Shown: positions 17,079 to 24,999 of the stretch, in pieces
How positions within the stretch are numbered: the first letter of the stretch is position 1
Layout: each line of letters begins with the position of its first letter
Origin: Ruania alkalisoli
Lineage (GTDB): Bacteria; Actinomycetota; Actinomycetes; Actinomycetales; Beutenbergiaceae
Reading direction: 5' to 3'
Length of the DNA: 64,000 nt
NCBI RefSeq assembly: GCF_014960965.1
Contig: NZ_CP063169.1
Location: forward strand, 219,581-283,580
Program-made: the position numbers and the translations under genes
The notes under the pieces: generated by a model
Seen by the model: the letters and a program-made list of their open reading frames with translations, nothing else
Databases searched by the model: none
What the model was told of the DNA's origin: nothing

Positions 17079-18235
17079 TGACTGAACCGTCGATCACAGA
17101 GCATCCGACGGCGGAGCCGTCGAGCATGCAGGCACCGGCACCGTCCGCCGGGGCTGCCCTCGACCTGACCCGGCTCCCCAAGGCCGACCTGCACTGCCAC
17201 CTGCTCGGTACCGTCCGGGCGAGCACCTTCGGTGATCTCGCCCGGCGGGAGGGGCTGGCACTGCCGGAGGATCCGGAGCAGATCTTCGCCTCGATCAATT
17301 CCCACCCGCCGGACCCAGAGCTGTATCGGCACACCCGCATCCCGATGCCGCAGGGGCGTAGTGAGGACGAGCCGGAACGGTCGTACTCGCTGTTCCAGGC
17401 ATCCGGATGGGTACGGGAGGTGTTGCGGGATGCCGACGATCTCACCCGCGTCACCTATGAGGCGTTCGAGGCCGCGCACTGGGCCGGCACCTGGCACCTC
17501 GAGGTGTCCTTCGACATGATTCCCGAGCACCTGCGCCACCTCGGCTATGCCGGGTGGGTAGAGGCGCACGCGGAGGGCGTCCGGATGGCCGAGCGGGACT
17601 TCGGGATGACCGGTCGGCTGCTGGCGGCGATCGACCGCAGCGGCACCGGTGACGAAGCGCTCGCCTGGGTGCGCACCGTCGTCGACCACCCGCACGAGTA
17701 CGTGGCCGGCATCGGACTGGACAACTTGGAGACCGCCGGGCCGCCCGAGCGATTCGCTGACGCCTACCGGCTTGCCGGCGAGGCGGGTCTGAAGCGCACC
17801 GCGCACACCTCTGAACACGTCCCGGCTGCCGTCAATGCGGTGACCTGCCTCGATGTGCTGGGGTGCGATCGACTCGATCACGGGTACTTCGTGCTCGAGG
17901 ACGACGCCGTGGTGGCGCGGATGGTGGAGGAGCAGGTGCCGTTCTCGGTCGCTTCGACCACCTCACGCCGGTCCTGGCGACCGTGGCGCAAGGCCTCGAT
18001 CGCCGCGATGGTGGAGGCGGGGATGAACGTCTACCCGTGCTCGGACGACCCGGGGATGTTCCCCACCAGCGTTCTCAACGAGTACGAGATCCTCTCCCGC
18101 GACGTGGGTGTCAGCGACGAGCGCCTCGTTCAGATGGCGCGTGCGAGCTTCGAAGCGTCCTGGTTGCCTGCGGAGCAGAAGGCCTGGCTGTGCGCTCAGT
18201 TCGACGAGACGGTCGCGACGCTCCAGCCGCGCTGA
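17078..18235 (+). CDS. adenosine/adenine deaminase-family amidohydrolase
   Basis: This 385-aa enzyme of the adenosine deaminase fold has Zn ligands H39-x-H41 (DLHCHLLGT), HTSEH in place of the usual HAGE, DRLDHGYF, and the terminal SDDP motif. It should hydrolytically deaminate a purine or related aminated ring. The first ~30 residues are a Pro/Ser-rich extension. The ATG at 17078 overlaps the binding-protein stop, tying the enzyme to the importer. The departures in the HAGE motif and in the segment before SDDP argue against canonical adenosine deaminase. Confidence 0.85.
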   Translation: MTEPSITEHPTAEPSSMQAPAPSAGAALDLTRLPKADLHCHLLGTVRASTFGDLARREGLALPEDPEQIFASINSHPPDPELYRHTRIPMPQGRSEDEPERSYSLFQASGWVREVLRDADDLTRVTYEAFEAAHWAGTWHLEVSFDMIPEHLRHLGYAGWVEAHAEGVRMAERDFGMTGRLLAAIDRSGTGDEALAWVRTVVDHPHEYVAGIGLDNLETAGPPERFADAYRLAGEAGLKRTAHTSEHVPAAVNAVTCLDVLGCDRLDHGYFVLEDDAVVARMVEEQVPFSVASTTSRRSWRPWRKASIAAMVEAGMNVYPCSDDPGMFPTSVLNEYEILSRDVGVSDERLVQMARASFEASWLPAEQKAWLCAQFDETVATLQPR

Positions 18236-18261
18236 CCAGAATTGCTCGTCGATCTGGCTGG

Positions 18262-19290
18262 TCAGCCGAGGGCTTGCACCAGTGGGGCGAGCATCCGCGG
18301 ATCGGTCTGCAGGATGAGAGTGGTCACGCAGCTCGCCTCCCAGCGTGTGAGCTGGGCAGTGATGTCCGACGGCGTCCCCACCAGGGCCACGTCCGTCACC
18401 AGGTCCGTGGGGATGGCTGCCGTAGCGCCTGTTTTGTCGCCGGCCAGGTACTTCGCGGTCACCTCGTCGCAGACGTCGCGGTAGCCAGCGCGGGCGATCG
18501 CTTCGCGGTGGAAGTTGGTGCTCTCCGAGCCCATCCCACCGATGTACAGCGCGAGGTGGGGGCGCACCTGGTCGGCGGCGCTCTCCAGGTCCTTGCCAAT
18601 CACGGCCGGCACCGCAGCGCTGACCTCGAACTCCTCCCGGGGTGAGCGGGTGCCGTCCCTGCGCGCGAATCCGGTCTCGAGGTTCTCCCGGTACTCGGCA
18701 TCGAGGGCAGGGGAGACGAAGGCGGGCAGCCACCCATCGGCGATCTCGGCCGCCAACGCGGTGTTCTTCGGACCCTGGGCTGCGAGGTGGATGGGCAGGT
18801 TCGCGCGCAACGGGTGCACGGTGGAGCGCAGTGCCTTGCCGAGGTGAGCTCCGCCGTCGTGGGGGAGCGTGAAGTGCCGACCGGAGAAGGTGACGGGGGC
18901 TTCCCGGGCGAGCACCTGGCGGACGATCCCCACGTACTCGCGGGTGCGTTCCAGTGGCCGCGGGTAGGGCTGGCCGTACCAGCCCTCCACCACCTGCGGC
19001 CCGGAGGCGCCCAGGCCGAGGATGAAGCGCCCACCGGAAAGGTGGTCCAGGGTGAGCGCGGCCATCGCGGTGGCGGTGGGTGTGCGGGCGGCCAGCTGCG
19101 CGATCCCAGTGCCCAGGCGCACCCGGTTGGTCTGCGACCCCCACCAGGCCAGTGGGGTGAAGGCGTCCGACCCGTACGACTCGGCGGTCCAGACCGAGTC
19201 CAGGCCGAGCTCGTCGGCGGCGCGCACCGCTTCGGCAGCACCTGCCGGGGGGCCGGCCGACCAATAGCCCGTGTGGAATCCGAACCTCAT
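18262..19290 (-). CDS. LLM-class (luciferase-like) F420-dependent oxidoreductase
   Basis: The 342-aa TIM-barrel flavin/F420 oxidoreductase starts MRFGFHTGYWSAG. It has AADELGLDSVWTAE, the GTGIAQLAARTPTATAM segment and DHLSGGRFILGLGASGPQVVEGWYG-type motifs of the LLM superfamily (motifs split here for description). The closest flavour is methylene-tetrahydromethanopterin-reductase-like proteins that use F420. The upstream frame lacks domain content, so I chose ATG 19290. Convergent with the deaminase, 26 bp apart. Physiological substrate unknown. Confidence 0.88.
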   Translation of the reverse strand: MRFGFHTGYWSAGPPAGAAEAVRAADELGLDSVWTAESYGSDAFTPLAWWGSQTNRVRLGTGIAQLAARTPTATAMAALTLDHLSGGRFILGLGASGPQVVEGWYGQPYPRPLERTREYVGIVRQVLAREAPVTFSGRHFTLPHDGGAHLGKALRSTVHPLRANLPIHLAAQGPKNTALAAEIADGWLPAFVSPALDAEYRENLETGFARRDGTRSPREEFEVSAAVPAVIGKDLESAADQVRPHLALYIGGMGSESTNFHREAIARAGYRDVCDEVTAKYLAGDKTGATAAIPTDLVTDVALVGTPSDITAQLTRWEASCVTTLILQTDPRMLAPLVQALG

Positions 19291-19321
19291 CGGCTCATCT
19301 TCGCACCTGCGGTACTCCACC

Positions 19322-20938
19322 TCACTCCCGTGGGATGACGAGATGTTCGCAGGGTGGTGGCCGGTGGCGCGCGAGGTTGTGCCCTCCGGCGGTAGTGAAG
19401 TGCCAGTGGTTGTGGTGCCGGGTGATGGTGATGTCGCGTTGATGGACCAGGGCATGGTGGTGCCAGCACAGCAGAATGGCGTTGGTGGAGCTGGTACGAC
19501 CTCCCCGCGACCACCAGGTGGGGTGGTGGATCTCGCCCCACCCCGGCGGGCTGGTGCACTCGGGGTACTGGCAGTGCCGATCGCGTGCCCAGATCGCTTT
19601 GGTCTGGGCGGCGGTGTGCAACCGTTGGGCGCGGCCGACGTCGAGAGGCTGACCGGCGGGGTCGAAGATGACCCGGGTGAACTCGCCGTCGCAGGCCAGG
19701 TGGGCGAGCTGGGCATGACTGATCGGCGTGCCGTCGGCAAGAGTGGCCGGCTCAGCGCCGGTCATCTGCTGGTGATCGAGCCCGACCGCGGGGATGCAGG
19801 GTGCGTCGGGCTCGGCCGGGCATCCGGGTAGGTGCACGTCCATCAGCCCGGGTAGTGCCGAAGCGCGCTCGGGAGCACAGGACTCGCCGCTATCGCCGCT
19901 GCCAGCGCTCTCACTCGTGCCGCGGATGGTGCGCCCGGCGCGACCTGTCCTCGCGTCTCGCCCTGAGAGGCTGGTGCTGGTGCTGGTGCTGGTGCTGGTG
20001 CTGATGCTGCGGTGGCAGGTGCACCGAGGGCGCCCGTTCGCCGGTGCGGGTGTCGTGACAAGGCGGTGCAGCGTGTCGACGGGGACGTGCACCAGCAGGT
20101 GGGGGCGTACCCGCGCTGACGCCTGGGCTCCACCGTTGTCGAGAACGCGGCGGGCCATGGCCACCAGGGCGTGGGCATTGCGCTGAGAGCGGGTGCGATC
20201 ATCGTCGGCGGCCGGTACTCCGATGATGGCGTCGAGAGTCTGCGCGAAGAGGTGACCGTTGGAGTGCTCGAGCCAGCCATCGACCCGGTACCCGCCAGTG
20301 GTGGCCGAGACAAACAGGTGTTCCTTGGCGGACTCCACCCGCCAGTTCCGGTCGGCGGCCTCGGGATCGGCCTGAATTGCCCAGGTCTTGACCAGCCGGG
20401 TGAAGGAGTCGGCATCCAACCGCCGCGCTTGCTCCACGAGAAACCGCTCACCGACGTCAGGGTCGCTCAGGCGCTCGCGCAGGACGGTGGTGGTGGTTGT
20501 GTGCCGGGCCAGTGCGGCGGCATGATCACCGCTGATGACCCCGGCCGCCTGCGCTGCGCTGGTGTGGGGCAGGTGATCGCGCAGTGTGCGCGACAGGTGC
20601 ACTCGGGTGCGGGTCTTGTTGCCGTGCCCACCGGTGGCGTTCGCCCACCAGGATGCGATCGTGCGTGCCCCGCTCACGGCCCAGATCCCGTCAGCTTCGA
20701 CCGCGGTCATCGCCGCCGAGGTCAGTGCATCCACCCGGCGGCGAGTCTGCTCGAGTTGGCCCACCAGGTCGGGCAGGACCGCCGAAGGGAGGGAGTGCAG
20801 ATCCGTGGCTAGCAGGTCATCCAGGATCGCGGTGACCACTTCCAGGCGGCCGGTGGCGTCCGATGGATTCACGTGCTCACCGAGCAGGTCCCGCACCGCC
20901 TGCGCCGGGGAGGTCTCGACGTGACTCGTGGTGCTCAT
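19322..20938 (-). CDS. DUF222 and HNH endonuclease domain protein (13E12-type)
   Basis: This 538-aa protein has an N-terminal DUF222 region (about 1-330), a Ser/Thr/Gly-rich linker, and a C-terminal HNH nuclease domain. The nuclease domain shows C-x4-C then EIHHPTWWSRGG and LCWHHHALVH, carrying the catalytic His pairs. The family is abundant and multicopy in actinobacteria (for example 13E12 repeats of mycobacteria) and its role is unclear. ATG 20938 has GGGAGG upstream. The linker encodes an (AGCACC)n repeat, making length variation likely. Confidence 0.9.
   Translation of the reverse strand: MSTTSHVETSPAQAVRDLLGEHVNPSDATGRLEVVTAILDDLLATDLHSLPSAVLPDLVGQLEQTRRRVDALTSAAMTAVEADGIWAVSGARTIASWWANATGGHGNKTRTRVHLSRTLRDHLPHTSAAQAAGVISGDHAAALARHTTTTTVLRERLSDPDVGERFLVEQARRLDADSFTRLVKTWAIQADPEAADRNWRVESAKEHLFVSATTGGYRVDGWLEHSNGHLFAQTLDAIIGVPAADDDRTRSQRNAHALVAMARRVLDNGGAQASARVRPHLLVHVPVDTLHRLVTTPAPANGRPRCTCHRSISTSTSTSTSTSLSGRDARTGRAGRTIRGTSESAGSGDSGESCAPERASALPGLMDVHLPGCPAEPDAPCIPAVGLDHQQMTGAEPATLADGTPISHAQLAHLACDGEFTRVIFDPAGQPLDVGRAQRLHTAAQTKAIWARDRHCQYPECTSPPGWGEIHHPTWWSRGGRTSSTNAILLCWHHHALVHQRDITITRHHNHWHFTTAGGHNLARHRPPPCEHLVIPRE
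19971..20006 (-). repeat. hexanucleotide microsatellite inside the HNH gene
   Basis: Five perfect CTGGTG units (19971-20000) are followed by CTGATG. On the coding strand this reads AGCACC repeats encoding alternating Ser-Thr in the linker between DUF222 and HNH. Unit gain or loss keeps frame. Confidence 0.9.
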
Positions 20939-21038
20939 CCCGACCTCCCCAACCCTTTCCGGATCTGCTCGCCTGCCTCCCTTCAACCATAGAACATCTG
21001 TTCGCCTCCGGCAAGGGTTTTCGTTGGAATAGCAAGGA

Positions 21039-21187
21039 AAAAACCGGACCCGGGTTGTGGATGAACATGCATCGGGAATGCACCCTGTGGACGGAGAGGC
21101 ATCGGGCGCGCAGGGTGTGGACACAGCTGCATCGACCGGGCGCCGTGGGCGGTGCTGGCATCAGGCACGCACTGCGGGGAAGCATGG
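21039..21187. repeat. degenerate 30-bp tandem repeat upstream of the HNH gene
   Basis: GCATCGGG recurs at 21069 and 21099. Weaker copies follow at 21129 (GCATCGAC) and 21158 (GCATCAGG). TGTGGA recurs in phase at 21056, 21086 and 21116. The period is 30 bp, with the last step 29. The 485-bp gap between the HNH start (20938) and the YCII gene (21424) contains this array and no other supported gene. Confidence 0.65.
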
Positions 21188-21423
21188 TGCGGGCACGCCC
21201 GCTTCGGGACCGCGCTGCACGGACAGGCACCACTGTGGGGCGCAGGTCGCACCGCGCAGCACAGTGATCCGCGTTCGCTGAACGAGGGGGCTGCGGCTCA
21301 GTCGTCAACGCATGACCTTGACCAGCTCATGGGGGCCGGGGGCATCATCAGGTGGGAGACCGCAGCGAGGCGCCCGGCCGATCGGGTGAACCGGCGATCG
21401 ACCTGAAGCAAGGGAGTCCCCAG

Positions 21424-21765
21424 ATGACCACGTACCTGATCTCGTTCCCCGGCGAGGCCATGGAGTTCCCAGCGGAGGACTTCGAGGCCGTGGTCGCGGA
21501 CTCGCATGCCGTGATCGAAGCGGCCAAGGAGGCAGGTGTGTACGTCTTCGGCGGCGGTATCGACGAGGCTGTCCCACCGGTTCTCGTGGCCAGTGACGGC
21601 ACCGTGACTGCGGGGACCCACCCGGGTCACACCGTGCCCAACGGCGGGTACACGATTCTGGAACTTCCCTCGCGGGAGGCGGCACTCGAGTGGGCGGCCA
21701 AGCTCGCCGCCGCCTGCCGTTGCTCGCAGGAGGTCCGGCAGTTCCAGTACGACCCGGCCAGCTGA
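21424..21765 (+). CDS. YCII-related domain protein
   Basis: The 113-aa protein belongs to the YCII/DGPF family: MTTYLISFPGEAM, GGGIDEAVPPVLV and a dimeric ferredoxin-like fold pattern. Family members occur near sigma factors or in degradative pathways, and most have no known activity. ATG 21424 has AAGGGAG about 8 nt upstream. It stands alone and converges on the antiporter gene. Confidence 0.85.
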   Translation: MTTYLISFPGEAMEFPAEDFEAVVADSHAVIEAAKEAGVYVFGGGIDEAVPPVLVASDGTVTAGTHPGHTVPNGGYTILELPSREAALEWAAKLAAACRCSQEVRQFQYDPAS

Positions 21766-21878
21766 TCGTTGCGCCCAGCATGACTACGCGTGGCGAGTCC
21801 ATGCCTGCCTTGCTGGCCAGTGCCACCATGAACCGGCCAGCGGCCAGGCGTATGAGGTAGCCACGCTGTGAGCCGTGG

Positions 21879-21938
21879 GTCTGACAGCTTCACCCGAGCA
21901 GTACCTGCGCTGCGGTCAATCCGAGCCAGCTGTCAGAC
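21879..21938. terminator. long-armed inverted repeat at the antiporter stop
   Basis: GTCTGACAGCT (21879-21889) and AGCTGTCAGAC (21928-21938) are perfect 11-bp arms separated by 38 bp, which include a smaller GCAG/CTGC hairpin. The right arm covers the antiporter stop codon (21933-21935). It is probably a terminator between convergent genes. An insertion-element end is less likely because no transposase is near. Confidence 0.5.
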
Positions 21939-23393
21939 AGTGGCAGGTGCCTCGACACGTTCCCGCACGGCCACACCGTCGGGCCCTTCGAAGCGGCGAC
22001 CCCAGCCGGTGGCGACGGCCACGATCAGGACCGCGGTCAGGGCCAGCGGGTACCAGGTCGCGCCGAAGATCGCAGGAGTGTCGAGGGCGGGAGCGACATC
22101 ATGCCCATCGGTGAGTAGCGCGCCGATGAACAGGAACGCGCTGAACACAGGCACCACGCAGGAAACGCCCATCGCGAAGCAGTCCATCACGTTCGTCCGC
22201 CGGTAGGGGTGCAGGCCCTGGCGCGCCCCGATCTCGTCCGCCACCGGCCCGAAGGTGAGCATCGAGGCCGAGTTCACGCCGCCGAACAGCACGGTGGTGG
22301 CACTGACCCCGAGCCCGATCGCCGCCTCCGCGCCCCGCGGGGTTCCGGCCAGGCGGCCCCGCGCGAGTCCGTCCACGATCCGGTTCAGCACGCCGGCCGC
22401 ACGCAGCACGCCCATGATCCCGAACACCGCGGTCACCAGGCACACCGTCGGCAGCAGCGCGGATACCCCGCCGACCAGGAACCCGGTCGCATGTCCGTCG
22501 GTCACCCCGATCACACCGGACGGCTCCAGCAGACCGACGAGGAGCGCCGTCACGGTCCCCAGCGCCAGCCCGGCCGTGACGGCAAGGAAGATGTTGCGGG
22601 TACGGAACGCGACAATCAGCATCACGGCCATCGGGATCAGCATGATCAGCCCGAGTGGGTTCGCGCTCTCGGCGAGCTGGGTCTCGTCCACGGCGCCGCC
22701 TCCGGCGCCTCCGAAGATGACGAACCCGACGGCGCTCAGTCCAGCTGCCACCAGGGCGTACCGTGCCCGGCTGGTCACCACGCCGCCGATATCCGCGGCG
22801 CCCTCCTTGCGACGGAACCGCTGCGTGGAGGCGGAGATGATCGTGGTGTCCGAGATGGGCGCGAGGTTGTCCCCGAAGATCGCCCCGGAGACGATGGCGC
22901 CGGCGAGCATGGTCGGATCGGCGCCGAGCAGCACACCCGCCGGGTAGAAGATCGGGAACGCGGTGAACATCGTGCCGATCGATGAGCCCGTGGCCATCGC
23001 GATCAGGCAGCACGCCGCGAACGAGAAGAGCGTGAGGACCGCCCCGCTCATCCCGGCCTGGTCGGCGATCCAGACGAACCCGCCGGAGACGTCGGAGTCC
23101 TTGATGAGCTGGCCCAGCATGCCGACCATGAAGAGCACCACGATGATCGAGACAGACGTCGGGCTGCCGATGCCCGCCATCACAGCGTCCCAGAACTTGG
23201 TGTAGCGCCGAGCCAGCAGCGCGCCGATCAGCAGTGCGATGAACCCGCCCGTGGCGAGCGCGGTCATGTCGAAGGCGTCCAGCACCACGAAATAGAGCAC
23301 GCAGAACACACCGAAGATCGCCACCGGCACGAATGCCATCGCCCAGCCACCGCGGAAGGTCAGTGCCTCGTCGGTCTGGTCCTGGTCAGTCAT
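21933..23393 (-). CDS. NhaC-family Na+/H+ antiporter-like transporter
   Basis: This 486-aa membrane protein has about 11-12 hydrophobic segments and the family hallmark GAIFGDNLAPISDTT, with a glycine-rich GSSIGTMFTAF segment before it. NhaC-family proteins exchange Na+ for H+, and some exchange organic anions (malate/lactate). It is divergent from the XRE-cupin gene that heads the amino-acid dehydrogenase operon. It could therefore supply uptake or counter-ion exchange for that pathway. ATG 23393 has GGTGGAG about 6 nt upstream. Confidence 0.9.
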   Translation of the reverse strand: MTDQDQTDEALTFRGGWAMAFVPVAIFGVFCVLYFVVLDAFDMTALATGGFIALLIGALLARRYTKFWDAVMAGIGSPTSVSIIVVLFMVGMLGQLIKDSDVSGGFVWIADQAGMSGAVLTLFSFAACCLIAMATGSSIGTMFTAFPIFYPAGVLLGADPTMLAGAIVSGAIFGDNLAPISDTTIISASTQRFRRKEGAADIGGVVTSRARYALVAAGLSAVGFVIFGGAGGGAVDETQLAESANPLGLIMLIPMAVMLIVAFRTRNIFLAVTAGLALGTVTALLVGLLEPSGVIGVTDGHATGFLVGGVSALLPTVCLVTAVFGIMGVLRAAGVLNRIVDGLARGRLAGTPRGAEAAIGLGVSATTVLFGGVNSASMLTFGPVADEIGARQGLHPYRRTNVMDCFAMGVSCVVPVFSAFLFIGALLTDGHDVAPALDTPAIFGATWYPLALTAVLIVAVATGWGRRFEGPDGVAVRERVEAPATV

Positions 23394-23478
23394 GTCGTCT
23401 CCACCCCACACTCAGACGCGCACCGTCGCGCGCACGTCGCCCCGGACGGTACACCGCCTCCACGCTGCTGTGCAATCA

Positions 23479-23508
23479 CACTGCACATGTGCAGTGAGAC
23501 TGTATGCT
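23479..23508. promoter_or_regulatory. palindromic operator and leaderless promoter of XRE-cupin 1
   Basis: CACTGCACATGTGCAGTG (23479-23496) is a perfect 18-bp palindrome, extendable with one mismatch to 24 bp. It covers the expected -35 position of a promoter whose -10-like TATGCT (23503-23508) ends 6 nt before the ATG of the regulator. Its core TGCACATGTGCA resembles TGAACATTTTCA upstream of the dipeptide operon. Confidence 0.7.
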
Positions 23509-23514
23509 AGCTGC

Positions 23515-24051
23515 ATGATCGGGGGACGACTACGCGACCTGCGCGCCGAGCAAGACCTGAGCCTGCGCGCCCTGGCCGAGCGGACCGGCCTCTCGGCCAC
23601 CCTGCTCAGTCAGATCGAGCGGGGCAAGGTCGAACCGAGCTTGAAGTCGCTCCGACTGCTCGCCTCGGTGCTCGGCCAATCCGTCGGAGAGCTGTTCGAC
23701 TCCTCCGAGTCCTTGACCGTGCGAATCTCCCGACCCGGGGAGCGCTCCCGGATCACGTCCCCTCGCGGGTACATCCAGTACGAACGCCTCGCCCCCAGCA
23801 ACGGCCAGCTCGAAGTGCTGCGCGGGGTGCTCGCGCCGGGCGAGGTCTCCAGCGACGAACCCTGGTCGCACCCCTCGATCGAGTGCGTCGTGGTGCTGGC
23901 CGGCACTCTCACCGTGCACGTGGCCGAGACGGCTCACGAGGTCACCGCGGGGGAGTCGGTCACCTTCGACTCCCGTCAACCGCACCGCTATCAGAACGTC
24001 ACCGACGGCGTGGTCGAGTTCCTCGTCTCCGTTGCCCCGCCGTCCCCGTAA
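23515..24051 (+). CDS. XRE-family regulator with cupin sensor domain (copy 1)
   Basis: The 178-aa protein has an N-terminal lambda-repressor-like HTH (LRALAERTGLSATLLSQIE, about residues 15-35) and a C-terminal cupin_2 domain (about 105-175, EPWSHPS...VTFDSRQPHRYQN). Such proteins often sense amines, amino acids or sugars with the cupin. It is a paralogue of the regulator at 27973-28509, with identical length and the shared ending V-x-PP-x-P. It heads the lyase-dehydrogenase operon and probably controls it, the divergent antiporter, or both. Confidence 0.92.
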   Translation: MIGGRLRDLRAEQDLSLRALAERTGLSATLLSQIERGKVEPSLKSLRLLASVLGQSVGELFDSSESLTVRISRPGERSRITSPRGYIQYERLAPSNGQLEVLRGVLAPGEVSSDEPWSHPSIECVVVLAGTLTVHVAETAHEVTAGESVTFDSRQPHRYQNVTDGVVEFLVSVAPPSP

Positions 24052-24060
24052 GGAAGAGCC

Positions 24061-24996
24061 ATGGATCGCCACAGCATCGACTGGACCGGGTACATTCCGG
24101 CCATCACCACCCCGTTCAGCCGCGACGGCGCACTCGACCTGGACGCTCTCGCCGGCCAGATCGCCTGGATGCGCGAGCAGCGACTGCACGGCATCATCCT
24201 CGCCGGCACCAGCGGCGAGTGGTTCAGCATGTCGGCCGCCGAGCGCGCGGACCTGTTCACCGAGGGCGCCCGCGCCGCGGACGGGTCGATGTGGGTGATC
24301 GGCGCCTGCAACGCCTTCACCGCTGAGGAAGCCATCGGGCACGCCCATGCGGCCGAGCGGGCCGGGCTGGACGGCATCCTGCTCACCCCGCCGCCCTACA
24401 TCGTGCCGAGCCGGGCCGAGGTGGTGCGCTTCTACCACGACGTCTCCGACGCCACCGACATCCCGTTGTGCGTCTACAACTGGCCCCGCGGCTGCATCGT
24501 GGACCTGGACACCGACACGCTCACCGAGCTGGCCGCGATCGAGAACGTGGTGGCGATCAAGAACTCCACCGGGAACTTCTCTCAGTTCCTGGCCGGGATG
24601 TACGCCCTCGAGGACTCGGTGCGCTACTTCGGACTGCCCACCAGCGAGCTCGGCGCCGACCTGGCGCTGCTCGGCCACGGCGACGGGCTGATGGGCTCGG
24701 GCGCCCCGCTCGGCGCCGACCACTCCGACTACTGGCGCGCCATCGACGCCGGCGACCGGGACCGTGCCGTGGCGCTCGGCGCCCGCGACCGCGTGGTGAT
24801 GCACCGGTGGTTCCAGCCCGATTACGGCGCCCGGTTCGGCAACCAGCAGGCCATCATGAAGACCGCACTGCGGCTGCAGGGCGTCCCCGCCGGCTATGTG
24901 CGCCGCCCGCTGCTCGAGCTCACCGACGACGAGGCGGCGATCATCGCCGGAACCTTGCACGACCTCGGCATCGAGACCGTGCCGCTGGCCGACTGA
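24061..24996 (+). CDS. DapA-family lyase/deaminase (DHDPS superfamily)
   Basis: This 311-aa class I aldolase-fold enzyme has GTSGE (49-53), catalytic Tyr139 (CVYNWPRG) and the Schiff-base Lys167 (VVAIKNSTG). The superfamily includes dihydrodipicolinate synthase, N-acetylneuraminate lyase and 1-pyrroline-4-hydroxy-2-carboxylate deaminase. Its place beside the three dehydrogenase subunits favours the deaminase of the hydroxyproline route or a related lyase. AAGGA sits 6 nt before the ATG, and it follows the regulator by 9 bp. True DapA is unlikely in this context. Confidence 0.85.
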   Translation: MDRHSIDWTGYIPAITTPFSRDGALDLDALAGQIAWMREQRLHGIILAGTSGEWFSMSAAERADLFTEGARAADGSMWVIGACNAFTAEEAIGHAHAAERAGLDGILLTPPPYIVPSRAEVVRFYHDVSDATDIPLCVYNWPRGCIVDLDTDTLTELAAIENVVAIKNSTGNFSQFLAGMYALEDSVRYFGLPTSELGADLALLGHGDGLMGSGAPLGADHSDYWRAIDAGDRDRAVALGARDRVVMHRWFQPDYGARFGNQQAIMKTALRLQGVPAGYVRRPLLELTDDEAAIIAGTLHDLGIETVPLAD

Positions 24997-24999
24997 CCG

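Noticed and set aside
21039-21187. Possible CRISPR array (30-bp periodicity)
   Set aside because: Units are contiguous and degenerate, with no unique spacers and no cas genes; a tandem repeat fits better.
21879-21938. Terminal inverted repeats of an insertion sequence
   Set aside because: Only 38 bp separate the arms, there is no transposase and no target duplication; location at the end of convergent genes favours a terminator.
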